Part shown: piece by piece, positions 17,245 through 25,535 of the stretch
Position numbering within the stretch: position 1 is the first letter of the stretch
Layout: every line of letters begins with the position of its first letter
Origin: Oscillospiraceae bacterium
GTDB lineage: Bacteria > Bacillota > Clostridia > Oscillospirales > Ruminococcaceae
Direction of reading: 5' to 3'
Length of the DNA stretch: 34,958 nucleotides
Assembly (NCBI GenBank): GCA_017518255.1
Contig: JAFWVK010000070.1
Span: 1-34,958, forward strand
Notes under the pieces: model-generated
The model's input: the letters and a program-made list of their open reading frames with translations, nothing else
Database searches by the model: none
Told to the model about the DNA's origin: nothing
Program-made: the position numbers and the translations under genes

Positions 17245-17979
17245 TTATGAAATCAGTTCCCGCACACCGAAAACACAGGGCAGCTCCGCAACAGAGGAAA
17301 GCATGGCAGAATGCGATCCCTGTTCCTTTGCAAGCTTCACAATCAGAATCGCGGAAAGATTCTGACTGTCCGTTTTTTCCGAGTTTTCGATTTCAAGATC
17401 AAAAATCTCTGCGCCGAGCCCGTGTATCGTATCGGAAATCATCCCGATATCCTCAATCGAATCAAATTCCACAAACATTGTGATAATATAAAGGCGGCGC
17501 TTATACGTGACCTCAAGAGACTGCATCCCCTCCATAGCGATGATAATGAAAACAGCTGAAAAGATCACACATTCATAGAAGCCGGCACCCGCTGCAATCC
17601 CCATTCCGGCTGCCGCAAAAAGACCGATGGCAGAAGTCAGACCGGAAATCTGCTGATGAGAAACAGAAAGAATCGTTCCCGCAGCGAGAAATCCGATGCC
17701 GCTGATGACCTGCGCGGCAAACCGCGTCCCGTCAAATTTGATATTCACATCATTTTCAAGCCATGCCCAGTGCGTACAGAGCATCTGATATTCATACATG
17801 GAAATCAGAACAGTCAGTGCCGCTCCGATACTGACCAGCGTATAGGTTCGCAAGCCCGCATTCCGCTCCTTGAGCGAGCGCCCGTAACCGACAGAGAAAC
17901 CGGCGAGTGCTGCAAGCAGCAGCCGAAGAACCACAGAAAGCAGATGAAACTCCCGAAGATATTCCAGAAAATCCCGCAA
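17245..17979 (-). CDS. MgtC/SapB family membrane protein (first copy)
   Basis: The protein has 244 residues and begins at TTG 17979, supported by AAGGAGG 7 nt upstream; no in-frame ATG lies nearby. Signature segments are S-V-G-Y-G-R-S-L-K-E-R, R-T-Y-T-L-V-S-I-G-A, G-I-G-F-L-A-A-G-T-I and G-L-T-S-A-I-G-L-F-A. Relative to the downstream copy it has a 10-residue longer loop between helices 2 and 3, and Gly-Tyr-Gly replaces the usual Leu-Glu in the first motif. The two copies are clearly diverged, so the duplication is old. Confidence 0.86.
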   Translation of the reverse strand: MRDFLEYLREFHLLSVVLRLLLAALAGFSVGYGRSLKERNAGLRTYTLVSIGAALTVLISMYEYQMLCTHWAWLENDVNIKFDGTRFAAQVISGIGFLAAGTILSVSHQQISGLTSAIGLFAAAGMGIAAGAGFYECVIFSAVFIIIAMEGMQSLEVTYKRRLYIITMFVEFDSIEDIGMISDTIHGLGAEIFDLEIENSEKTDSQNLSAILIVKLAKEQGSHSAMLSSVAELPCVFGVRELIS

Positions 17980-18013
17980 ACCACTCCCTCCTTTTCTATC
18001 CGAATCTGAAACA

Positions 18014-18042
18014 AGTATATCATATTACGCAGAAAAATTCAA
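18014..18042 (-). promoter_or_regulatory. Promoter of the mgtC operon
   Basis: TTGAAT (18037-18042), a 17-nt spacer and TATACT (18014-18019) on the minus strand. It is divergent from the tetR promoter, about 80 nt away. Confidence 0.75.
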
Positions 18043-18120
18043 TGGTTTCTGCGAATTATCGCAAAAAAGTATAAAAAAGAAAAACAGCCGCCCAAAGACG
18101 AATAAAATACGGCAGAATAC

Positions 18121-18157
18121 TTGACAAATCATACAAAATGTGATAGACTGTCTATCA
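18121..18157 (+). promoter_or_regulatory. tetR promoter with palindromic operator
   Basis: TTGACA at 18121-18126 is followed 17 nt later by TAGACT (18144-18149). A perfect 17-bp palindrome TGATAGACTGTCTATCA (18141-18157) covers the -10 region. This is the normal position for a TetR autorepression operator. The long leader after it (to 18226) has no ORF. Confidence 0.82.
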
Positions 18158-18240
18158 TAGGGTATATTATAAATAGTGAAAAAGCCGGACGGAACAGACA
18201 GAATAAAAACCGTTTCCGCAGCACGAAGGAGGTCTAAGCG

Positions 18241-18897
18241 ATGGAACCGCAAATGATTGCTGACAGTCAAAAATCCAGGCGCATTGAACATGCAGTGGCA
18301 ATCAGTGCAAAAATGTTTCTGAAGAACGGAATTGATGCCGTCAAGATGACAGATATCGCGGATGCCTGCGGTGTCGGTGTTGCAACGCTGTACCGCTATT
18401 TCGGTACAAAAACCAGCATTACAATTGCAGCCATGACCCATCTCTGGTCAGAACTCAAACGTATGTATGAACAGGTCTTTGAAACGGATACGTTCCGGAG
18501 CCAGTCCGGAATCAAGCAGCTCAGCGACCTGATGCGGATGTATCTGGTTCTGTATGATTCTCACGGTGATTTCATGCGTCTGGTCGGAGAATTCGACCTG
18601 ATGCTTCAAAGCGGGGATGTGCCGAAAGAAGCACTCCGCGATTACGAGCAGTCTATTATCAATTTCTACCCGTTTCTTGAAAACGCTTATCTCACCGGAC
18701 TGAAAGACGGAACCGTGCGCGACGATATAGATTTCAAGCTGTTTTATCTGACCTTCGGACACTCCATGCTGGAGCTCTGCAAAAAGCTCCTGCGCGGTGA
18801 GCTGCTCCCCTCCGACGATTTCTCGGCTGCGAGAGAAGAACTTTCCATGCTTGTAAAAATCGGGGTGTCATACCTGGAAAAACAGAAGCAGCCCTGA
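18241..18897 (+). CDS. TetR-family transcriptional regulator
   Basis: The protein has 218 residues and starts at ATG 18241 behind AAGGAGGT. The helix-turn-helix lies at about residues 14-62: F-L-K-N-G-I-D-A-V-K-M-T-D-I-A and G-V-G-V-A-T-L-Y-R-Y-F-G-T-K. The C-terminal ligand domain is not diagnostic. It probably represses itself through the palindrome over its promoter. The next gene (coaE fusion) begins 49 nt after its stop with no terminator between, so it may also be under this control, as may the divergent mgtC pair. The effector is unknown. Confidence 0.88.
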   Translation: MEPQMIADSQKSRRIEHAVAISAKMFLKNGIDAVKMTDIADACGVGVATLYRYFGTKTSITIAAMTHLWSELKRMYEQVFETDTFRSQSGIKQLSDLMRMYLVLYDSHGDFMRLVGEFDLMLQSGDVPKEALRDYEQSIINFYPFLENAYLTGLKDGTVRDDIDFKLFYLTFGHSMLELCKKLLRGELLPSDDFSAAREELSMLVKIGVSYLEKQKQP

Positions 18898-18946
18898 AAA
18901 AACGAAAACAGACAGAATGCAAGCAGGAGAAAGGGAGGCGAAGAAT

Positions 18947-20998
18947 TTGTACGGAGCATTTATTGCAGGACTGACCGGTCAGACCGGCGCAGGCAAAACA
19001 ACCGTCAGCAGGTTCTTTGCCGAAAACGGCTTTGCTGTCATTGATGCGGATGCCGCTGCAAGAACAGTCGTGGAAAAAGGAACTCCCTGCCTGCGGGCAC
19101 TGCACCGGATCTTCGGAGACAGAATTCTTAATCCGGACGGCACCATGAACCGCAGAGCCGTTGCAGCTATGATCTACGGAAATTCAGAAATCAAGCAGCA
19201 TTATCAGGCGGTGATTTATCCGTATATTACGCAGGAAATCCGCAGAAAAGCCGCAGAACTTACCGCTGCGGGAAACATGCGCATCCTGCTGGATGCACCG
19301 ACACTCTTTGAAAGCGGAATCGACCGCTTCTGTAACAAAATCATTTCTGTCATCGCTGACCGTTCCGTCCGCAAAAACCGGATTCTCAAACGGGACAGCC
19401 TCACCGATGAACAGGCTGAACAGCGCATCAATGCACAGCATTCGGAGGCTTTTTTCCGCACACATTCCGATGCAGTGCTTGAAAATAACGGCAGCACAGA
19501 GATGCTGCTCCGCTCCGCCGGGAATGTACTGGAAATGCTTTTGCATGCCGCCCGGCAGATGCAAACGCAATCTGTTTACGAAAAGGAGAAACCTGTCATG
19601 GAACAAAACAGCGACCTGAAGCAGCTCAAGGAACAGCTGCTGATGCAGAAAAAAAATGCGGCTCTGCTGCTGGATGACGAAAAAATCGCAGAGTGCGACG
19701 CATTCTGCGAGGACTATAAAAAATTTCTGGACAACGGCAAAACCGAGCGTGAGGCGGCTGCCTATGCTGCTTCTTTGCTGAAATCTGCCGGCTTCCGCCT
19801 CTGGAAATCCGGAGATCCGGTTCAGGCCGGCGACAAAATCTATTCCGTAAACCGCGGAAAGGCAATCGTCGCCGCTGTCATCGGTACCGATCCGCTGGAA
19901 ACCGGAATCCGGCTGAGCGCCGCGCATATTGATTCTCCGAGGCTGGATCTGAAACAGTGCCCGCTCTATGAGGACAATGAGCTTGCACTCTTCAAAACGC
20001 ATTATTACGGCGGCATCAAGAAATATCAGTGGACGGTTCTGCCGCTCGCACTCCACGGAGTCATCATCAAAAAAGACGGTTCTGCTGTTCATATCAGCAT
20101 CGGTGAAAACGAGAACGAGCCGGTATTCTGCGTCACGGATCTGCTTCCGCATCTTGCTCAGGAGCAGGTAAAGCGCACGCTTGGTCAGGGCATCAAGGGA
20201 GAAGAACTCAATCTGCTGATCGGCTCACGCCCCTTCCGCAGCGATGAGGGCAGCGAACTCGTCAAGCTTCGGATTATGCAGATTCTCCATGAAAAATACG
20301 GTATCACGGAAGAAGACTTCCTCTCTGCGGAGCTGGAAGCCGTGCCGGCGGGAAAATCCCGCGACCTCGGCTTCGACCGCAGTATGATCGGCGGATACGG
20401 ACACGATGACCGCGTCTGTGCCTACCCGGCGCTTGCCGCACTGCTCCGTACAGAGCATCCGCAGCACACCGCAGTCGCAGTTCTGACTGATAAAGAAGAA
20501 ATCGGCAGCGAGGGCAATACCGGTCTGCAATCATCCTATTTCCGCGATTTTATGAAAGATCTCTCCGCTGCATTCGGCACGCAGGCGCATACGGTTTTTG
20601 CAAATTCCCAGTGCCTCTCTGCGGACGTAACTGCTGCATTTGATCCCACATTCTCTGATGTCAATGACCGCCGGAACTGCTCATATCTGAATTACGGCGT
20701 CTGCATGATGAAATTTACCGGTGCCCGCGGAAAAAGCGGTTCCTCTGATGCCTCGGCAGAATTTGTCGGCAAAATGAGAACACTCTTTGACAATGCCGGC
20801 GTCATCTGGCAGACCGGCGAACTCGGCAAGGTCGATGCCGGCGGCGGCGGCACCGTGGCTGCCTATCTTGCAAACCTCAACATTGATACTGTTGACCTCG
20901 GCGTACCTGTGCTGTCCATGCACGCTCCGCTCGAAGTCGTCAGCAAAATTGATGTCTATATGTGTTACGCAGCTATTCTTGCTTTTAACGCCTCTTAA
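18947..20998 (+). CDS. Dephospho-CoA kinase fused in frame to M18 aspartyl aminopeptidase
   Basis: One open frame encodes 683 residues. The start is TTG 18947, preceded by AGGGAGG at 8-nt spacing; an upstream in-frame ATG (18917) has no ribosome site and would add ten residues before the P-loop. Residues 1-205 are CoaE: Walker A G-Q-T-G-A-G-K-T-T (11-19), R-I-F-G-D-R-I-L-N-P-D-G and D-A-P-T-L-F-E-S-G. It would phosphorylate dephospho-CoA in the last CoA step. Residues 218-683 are a full M18 peptidase with H-I-D (327-329), G-H-D-D-R (485-489) and D-K-E-E-I-G-S (515-521), plus a C-terminal M-H-A-P-L-E. An internal Shine-Dalgarno and ATG mark the domain border. Confidence 0.88.
   Translation: MYGAFIAGLTGQTGAGKTTVSRFFAENGFAVIDADAAARTVVEKGTPCLRALHRIFGDRILNPDGTMNRRAVAAMIYGNSEIKQHYQAVIYPYITQEIRRKAAELTAAGNMRILLDAPTLFESGIDRFCNKIISVIADRSVRKNRILKRDSLTDEQAEQRINAQHSEAFFRTHSDAVLENNGSTEMLLRSAGNVLEMLLHAARQMQTQSVYEKEKPVMEQNSDLKQLKEQLLMQKKNAALLLDDEKIAECDAFCEDYKKFLDNGKTEREAAAYAASLLKSAGFRLWKSGDPVQAGDKIYSVNRGKAIVAAVIGTDPLETGIRLSAAHIDSPRLDLKQCPLYEDNELALFKTHYYGGIKKYQWTVLPLALHGVIIKKDGSAVHISIGENENEPVFCVTDLLPHLAQEQVKRTLGQGIKGEELNLLIGSRPFRSDEGSELVKLRIMQILHEKYGITEEDFLSAELEAVPAGKSRDLGFDRSMIGGYGHDDRVCAYPALAALLRTEHPQHTAVAVLTDKEEIGSEGNTGLQSSYFRDFMKDLSAAFGTQAHTVFANSQCLSADVTAAFDPTFSDVNDRRNCSYLNYGVCMMKFTGARGKSGSSDASAEFVGKMRTLFDNAGVIWQTGELGKVDAGGGGTVAAYLANLNIDTVDLGVPVLSMHAPLEVVSKIDVYMCYAAILAFNAS
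19581..19600 (+). promoter_or_regulatory. Internal ribosome binding site and start codon for the M18 domain
   Basis: AAAAGGAG (19581-19588) lies 9 nt before an in-frame ATG (19598-19600), exactly where standalone M18 enzymes begin. It suggests that the two genes were once separate and that free aminopeptidase may still be made from the fused message. Confidence 0.6.
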
Positions 20999-21015
20999 CC
21001 AAACTGATGCAAAAC

Positions 21016-21057
21016 AGGCTCAGCCGATTTTTGATCCGGCTGAGCCTTTTTCTTTTA
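21016..21057 (+). terminator. Terminator after the aminopeptidase gene
   Basis: AGGCTCAGCCG (21016-21026) pairs with CGGCTGAGCCT (21037-21047), followed by TTTTTCTTTT. On the minus strand GTTTTG follows the stem, so it may also end spoVT transcripts. Confidence 0.9.
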
Positions 21058-21519
21058 TGCTTCCATTTGCCGTCCGAGAAACTGTGCTGCTGCTGAGATC
21101 AGTGAACGCTGCAAGTCGCTCGGAGCCACCGCCTGTTCGGCATCAGCCGGATCCAGAAACGCGACCGCCCCCGTCACATCCCCTGCCGTCAGAATCGGCA
21201 GACAGGAAAATGCTGTCCGCGGCAGTCCCTCAACCGGACGCATGTGCCGGCTGCTTTCTGAATCAACCGCATAAAACGGCTGACGGTTTTCCATCAGTTC
21301 CTCCAGCGCCTGCGAGACCCGGCGCTCGTGAAATTCACGCTTCTGCGTTCCCGCTACCGCTACAACATGGTCACGGTCAAATACCAGTACACCGCACCCC
21401 GCGAGCCGATGCATGATCTCTGCAACCTGAGTCGCGTTTTCACTCATCTCCCCCAGCGCTGAATATTTCCGGAACACAACCTCCCCTTCCGGACTCGTGT
21501 ATATTTCAAGGGGGTCGCC
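21055..21519 (-). pseudogene. spoVT: spoVT 3' part (GAF-like domain), displaced by the integrated element
   Basis: From D-P-L-E-I-Y-T-S at 21513 to the stop at 21055, 153 codons match the SpoVT C-terminal part: G-E-V-V-F-R-K-Y-S, then L-V-F-D-R-D-H-V-V-A-V-A-G and a GAF-like fold. SpoVT is an AbrB-type regulator of late forespore genes. In this state the segment has no start of its own and is read only as the tail of the recombinase. The AbrB-type DNA-binding half is 11.1 kb away at 32610-32702. Joining both at the shared GGCG gives a 184-residue protein, close to the usual size of about 178. Confidence 0.9.
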
Positions 21520-23244
21520 GTCACTGATAACATTGACACTGAGAATTTTGCCGGTACTTGTCGTAACCACGGCAAACTGTGACGATTCTATGGATTTCTC
21601 AGTGCCGAACTCAAAATTTGCGGCTGTCTCCTCGTAATTACGCTCCGGCATCGTGCCGGTTTTCAGCAGCATATCAATGTCCGGACGCAGCTTGATGTCG
21701 ATGTGATCCTCGTAAACTGTGATACGCTCGATGATGAAATCGACATCGGCTTTCGTCAGGCTGTCCTTGTTCAGAATCGTGTCAAAGACCTCCATGACCG
21801 TTTTCGCGGTGCGGTTGACATTGACGATCATGTTATGCTTATCGGCGGCAAGCTGCATCTGATTGCGCAGACCTTCCAGCCGGAGCGTCAGTTCGTCGAG
21901 CTGCTCCGTGTAGATTTCTTCGAGCATCTCCTCACGGTCGGGATGCTTGGCAATGTCGCGGACGTGCTGCCGTGCAAGCATCTTGATCTCGGCGCGGGTA
22001 TCCTCCATTTGCTGATTGAGCATCTCGACGACCGACTTGCTTGATGAGGTTTCGTTGCGCTCACGGTCAATGGATTCCTGCAATTTGTCCAGCATTGTCT
22101 CGGAGTTTTCCTTGACCTTCTGAATGAACGCTTTGAGCAGGCTGTCGAGCATATCCACGCGGGTATGATGCGAGCTGCACGCCTTGCTGCCGCGCTTGTG
22201 ATAGGTGCCGCAGCGGTATGCCGGTGCAAGATCGGCGCGGCTCATGGAGAACATCGGACTGCCGCAGTCACCGCAGAACAGATAACCGGAATACACATTG
22301 TCATACTTCTTCACGCCGCGGTAATTGGAGCGCGTGCGCTGCGCGATCTGCTCCTGTACGCCCGCGAACAGCTTGTAATCGACAATCGGCGTGTGATTGT
22401 CCTCGAATACAAAGTGATCTGTCTCTTGCAGCTTCATGTCGCTGCCGTTGATCTTCTTGCGGCGGTATTTCCCCTGCCGCAGCGTACCGATATAGAAGTC
22501 ATTGCGCAGAATCTCGCTGACCGTGACAAGGCTCCATTCCGGTTTCCCGCGCAAGGTGCATTCCTCGCCCTGTGCCTCGCGGCGTTCCTTTTCCGCCATG
22601 CGCGGCGTGGGGATATGCTGATCGGTCAGGTAGTTGGCAATGCGCTTGTAGCCCCAACCCTCGCTGTATAGCCGGAAGATCTCGCGCACGACCTCTGCGG
22701 CGGGTTCATCCACTTCAAACTGCATCGTCTTGCTGTTCGTCATGATGTAGCCGTAGGGAACCGCGCAGATCCAGCGCCCTTCCTCCTGCCGCCGCTTCAC
22801 AACCGAGCGCACCTTCTTTGAAGTGTCCGTGACCGGCATCTCATTGATGAGAAAGCGGAACTGGATCGCTGTCCAATCATCAAAGGTCGGATAGTCGATG
22901 CTGTCCCCGATCGAGATGATGCGCATTCCGGCATCGCGCAGGTCTTCCAGCTCGACTAAGCCTTTGCTGTTGCGGCGCGAAAAGCGCGAGAAATCCTTGA
23001 TAATGAGGATATCGTACTCGTGCCGCATCATCTTCCGCCGCAATACCTGATAGCCCTCGCGCTGCTCAAAGGTATAGCCGGAGCGGTCGCGGTCCTCGTA
23101 GAAATCGAGGTCTGCCGCCGGAAACTTCTTGCTCACATAGTCCGCGATGATCGCTTTCTGGTTCTCGATTGAGGTATTGTCACGGTCAAGCTCGTCATCG
23201 ACGGAAATGCGGCAGTAACCGGCGATGTGCAGTTGGTCGCCCAT
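21055..23244 (-). CDS. Large serine recombinase of the element, fused to the SpoVT C-terminus
   Basis: The open frame has 729 residues and starts at ATG 23244 behind AAAGGAG. The catalytic domain has the nucleophile Ser14 in Y-C-R-I-S and the E-D-R-D-R-S-G-Y motif. A Recombinase domain (about 160-290) contains V-P-Y-G-Y and I-P-T-P-R. A zinc ribbon (about 325-360) has paired Cys (F-C-G-D-C-G and C-G-T...A-C-S-S-H), and a long coiled coil follows. Residues up to Gly576 are recombinase; 577-729 are the displaced SpoVT C-terminus. In the circular form the same frame would end after 29 different residues (605 in total). It would integrate and, perhaps with a directionality factor, excise the element. 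Confidence 0.93.
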   Translation of the reverse strand: MGDQLHIAGYCRISVDDELDRDNTSIENQKAIIADYVSKKFPAADLDFYEDRDRSGYTFEQREGYQVLRRKMMRHEYDILIIKDFSRFSRRNSKGLVELEDLRDAGMRIISIGDSIDYPTFDDWTAIQFRFLINEMPVTDTSKKVRSVVKRRQEEGRWICAVPYGYIMTNSKTMQFEVDEPAAEVVREIFRLYSEGWGYKRIANYLTDQHIPTPRMAEKERREAQGEECTLRGKPEWSLVTVSEILRNDFYIGTLRQGKYRRKKINGSDMKLQETDHFVFEDNHTPIVDYKLFAGVQEQIAQRTRSNYRGVKKYDNVYSGYLFCGDCGSPMFSMSRADLAPAYRCGTYHKRGSKACSSHHTRVDMLDSLLKAFIQKVKENSETMLDKLQESIDRERNETSSSKSVVEMLNQQMEDTRAEIKMLARQHVRDIAKHPDREEMLEEIYTEQLDELTLRLEGLRNQMQLAADKHNMIVNVNRTAKTVMEVFDTILNKDSLTKADVDFIIERITVYEDHIDIKLRPDIDMLLKTGTMPERNYEETAANFEFGTEKSIESSQFAVVTTSTGKILSVNVISDGDPLEIYTSPEGEVVFRKYSALGEMSENATQVAEIMHRLAGCGVLVFDRDHVVAVAGTQKREFHERRVSQALEELMENRQPFYAVDSESSRHMRPVEGLPRTAFSCLPILTAGDVTGAVAFLDPADAEQAVAPSDLQRSLISAAAQFLGRQMEA
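21511..21539. repeat. Left recombination junction (att) with one 19-bp inverted-repeat arm
   Basis: The 19-mer TCACTGATAACATTGACAC at 21521-21539 is the inverse of the one at the other junction. Next to it is the shared core GGCG (21516-21519, minus-strand sense). Sequence to the left of the core belongs to spoVT and to the right to the element. Confidence 0.85.
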
Positions 23245-23345
23245 GTTGGTCTCCTTTCATACAATGTTATTTTGGTATTCTGATATATGCTAACATCATT
23301 GTAACATAAGCAGTGTCAAAATACAATCGGCAAAGTATACAAATC

Positions 23346-23628
23346 TCATGCCCTCACATTTTTACGCAGCAGACTGCTCATGCACTCGGTCAGATTGGCA
23401 CTGCCCGAAAGGAAATAGACGACCTTGCACTTCTTCGGATGACCGGCATCTTCCAGGATCTGCGCGGTCAGCTCTTTGCGGTCGATTGTCTCCTGCTCCT
23501 CGTTCGTCATCCACACTTCGATGAATCCCTGCGGTTCTCTGTTGTAAATCAGCAAATTCTGCCAGCCCCTTTCTCAGTCTATTATCGGTTTCAGGTCGGT
23601 CTGTTATGCAAAATTCGTGCGGATTCAT
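23346..23628 (-). pseudogene. Small accessory gene after mobV, apparently frameshifted
   Basis: An ATG at 23628 overlaps the mobV stop (ATGA) and begins M-N-P-H-E-F-C-I-T-D-R-P-E. Near 23550 the sensible frame changes to one reading L-I-Y-N-R-E-P-Q-G-F-I-E-V-W-M-T-N-E-E-Q and ending C-K-V-V-Y-F-L-S-G-S-A-N-L-T at 23346. A single-base shift would join them into a protein of about 95 residues. Alternatively the second part is translated alone from TTG 23555 (GGGG 11 nt upstream) or ATG 23510. A decayed copy of this second part at 32812-33003 supports that it was a real gene. Function unknown. Confidence 0.5.
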
Positions 23629-25370
23629 CTTCTTCTCACCCCCGTATTTGCGTTGTAGTATCCGTTCGGAATGATCTCCGAACGCTTGCGGTCAAACACA
23701 TTGTTCAGCATATCCAGCACATAGGTGCCGTTCATGATCTTCTCCACCATTTCAAGTCTCTCGGCAGCTTCTTTCAGTTCTGCCCGGACTTCTTCCAGAT
23801 GTTTGCGGGCTGTTGCAATTCTTTCAGTGTAATTCTCACTCATGTACCCCAGATTTTCGACTTCACGCTCTGCCGCTTTCTCCTGCTCGGTCAACTCATG
23901 GAATCGGCGTCGGATTGTATCGACCGTTTCACCGCTGTTGATTGCAGCATTCAGCGCGGTCAGCTTGTCAAGCTCTGCATCGTTCATCCATGTGAGCGGT
24001 TTATCCGGTCTGCGCTTGCGAATCTGCAGCCGGTACTCGATGGAGCACTCCATATATTGCCGCTCCGTCAGCAGCACCATAACATTCGGCGCTTTCTTGG
24101 CTTCGGCTTCCTTGATCTTCTCTGCAAGCTGCTTTTCGTATTCCTTCAATGACAGCAGCCGGTTCCGGAGCGCCTGTTCACTGTAAAACTCTCCAAGCGA
24201 CTTGAACCGGATATACCGCTCGGCATTCCACGGTTTTGCAGCAATGTATTTGCCAGTCTTGATACTGTATCCTTTATTCGCCAGTTTTTGCAGGAAGTCC
24301 CTGAAATCCTTTGCACCGAGCATACAGCGGTCAATGTCTTCCTTCAGCTGTTCGCGGAATGAAACTGGCTGTCCGTGATAATTCTTCTCAATACTGCGAA
24401 TCGTTTTGATATGGCACTCCTGCGCCTCAAAACCGTTCTCCGTCTCGCGAAACGGGATGCCCATTTGCTCCAGTTGCTGCATCACATATGCCTGCTTGTC
24501 GTCCGTCGCATAAAAGAATTTCACATACGGAGACTCTTTCTCCGCTTCCAGTTGGCGGAAGGTTTGCTGCGACGCTTGCAACTCTTCTTTCAGACGGTAG
24601 ACCTCAGTGCGGGTTGCTTCTTCTTTGGAAACCTTCTGTGTCTGCCGGAGCAACGTTTCCATGCGGCAGGAATCCTGCAATGCTTTATATTCTCCGACAC
24701 TCATGTGCGCATAGTCGGCGTGCTTGTCCTCGCGCAGGAATCCGCGCCGGTGCAGAAGGTACTCCATTTCTTTGCGCTCCGATTCCTCCCACAAGGTCAG
24801 CTGATTCTTGCCGTTATGCTCCGGAACAAAGCCCTGCTCAATCAAAGCCGCCCGCATCGACACACCCTTTTTCAGTCCGCGCTGCCGTTCTTTCGTATAG
24901 AACGGAATGAAGTCGATGTGCAAATGCGGCGAGGCTTCATCCAGATGCATGACAGCATTGAAAACGAAAAGATTGGGATTCCGCTTTTCAAAAGCTATCA
25001 TGTAATCATTGAGCATCGTCTGCGCCGCATACCACCGCTGTGTCCCCGGCTGCACCGTCCTGCAATCTCCGAATTGCACGACCGCTTCATAGAATGGCTC
25101 CTCCCGATGCCCGTTTGCGATGTGCGAATAGTAGTCTGTAATCCGGCGGCAAGGGCGTTTTTGCTTCTCGTTATACTCTCTGACTGCTTCTCCGAACAGT
25201 TCCTCATAGGCGCTTTCGACCGTTTGCATCTTATAGCTGATGTTTTTTGAAGTCTCCGCCGGATTGATGTTGTCCGCAAGGAACTTCCGGTTGTTGTGAT
25301 TGACATTTGCACCGTGCGCGGCACTTGCTTTTCCGAGCGTAAAGCTGATACTAAACCTCTCCACTGTCAT
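23625..25370 (-). CDS. MobV-type relaxase (Mob/Pre family)
   Basis: This 581-residue protein would nick the element at oriT and pilot the strand to a recipient. The N-terminus has S-I-S-F-T-L-G-K and N-H-N-N-R-K-F. The metal-binding motif H-L-D-E-A-S-P-H-L-H-I-D-F lies at 142-154 (His142, 149, 151), the MobV motif III. The C-terminal two thirds are charged, with coiled-coil segments (about 260-300 and 480-560). Start ATG 25370 is preceded by a purine-rich GAGAGGGG. A candidate oriT lies directly upstream, the usual arrangement for MobV. Confidence 0.9.
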   Translation of the reverse strand: MTVERFSISFTLGKASAAHGANVNHNNRKFLADNINPAETSKNISYKMQTVESAYEELFGEAVREYNEKQKRPCRRITDYYSHIANGHREEPFYEAVVQFGDCRTVQPGTQRWYAAQTMLNDYMIAFEKRNPNLFVFNAVMHLDEASPHLHIDFIPFYTKERQRGLKKGVSMRAALIEQGFVPEHNGKNQLTLWEESERKEMEYLLHRRGFLREDKHADYAHMSVGEYKALQDSCRMETLLRQTQKVSKEEATRTEVYRLKEELQASQQTFRQLEAEKESPYVKFFYATDDKQAYVMQQLEQMGIPFRETENGFEAQECHIKTIRSIEKNYHGQPVSFREQLKEDIDRCMLGAKDFRDFLQKLANKGYSIKTGKYIAAKPWNAERYIRFKSLGEFYSEQALRNRLLSLKEYEKQLAEKIKEAEAKKAPNVMVLLTERQYMECSIEYRLQIRKRRPDKPLTWMNDAELDKLTALNAAINSGETVDTIRRRFHELTEQEKAAEREVENLGYMSENYTERIATARKHLEEVRAELKEAAERLEMVEKIMNGTYVLDMLNNVFDRKRSEIIPNGYYNANTGVRRR

Positions 25371-25395
25371 TTTCCCCTCTCTTCTTCACCTGACC

Positions 25396-25488
25396 TACCG
25401 TTTCGGTACTTTAGCACCTATGTTCACCCAATGTCAGTAGCGGACACTTGCGCATCCACTACTGAATCGGGCTGGATTCAAAATCCAG
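25396..25488. other. Candidate origin of transfer
   Basis: Three inverted repeats cluster in the 165-nt gap before mobV. They are TACCG-TTT-CGGTA (25396-25408), CAGTAGcGGA-N10-TCCaCTACTG (25435-25464) and CTGGATT-CAA-AATCCAG (25472-25488). MobV oriTs lie just upstream of the relaxase and contain such hairpins. The nick site cannot be identified. Confidence 0.45.
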
Positions 25489-25535
25489 AGGGCGTTTTTC
25501 TGCTCCGCAGCTGGTGATGCCCCAGGCCCCCGCGC

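Noticed and set aside
18917..18946. ATG at 18917 as start of the coaE fusion
   Set aside because: No ribosome site precedes it and it adds ten unusual residues. TTG 18947 has AGGGAGG at correct distance and starts just before the P-loop strand.
24375..25250. Long plus-strand open frame opposite mobV, and similar ones at 2888-3727, 5151-5828 and 14956-15816
   Set aside because: All lie antisense to genes with clear motifs, operon overlaps and ribosome sites. They reflect codon composition of the true strand.
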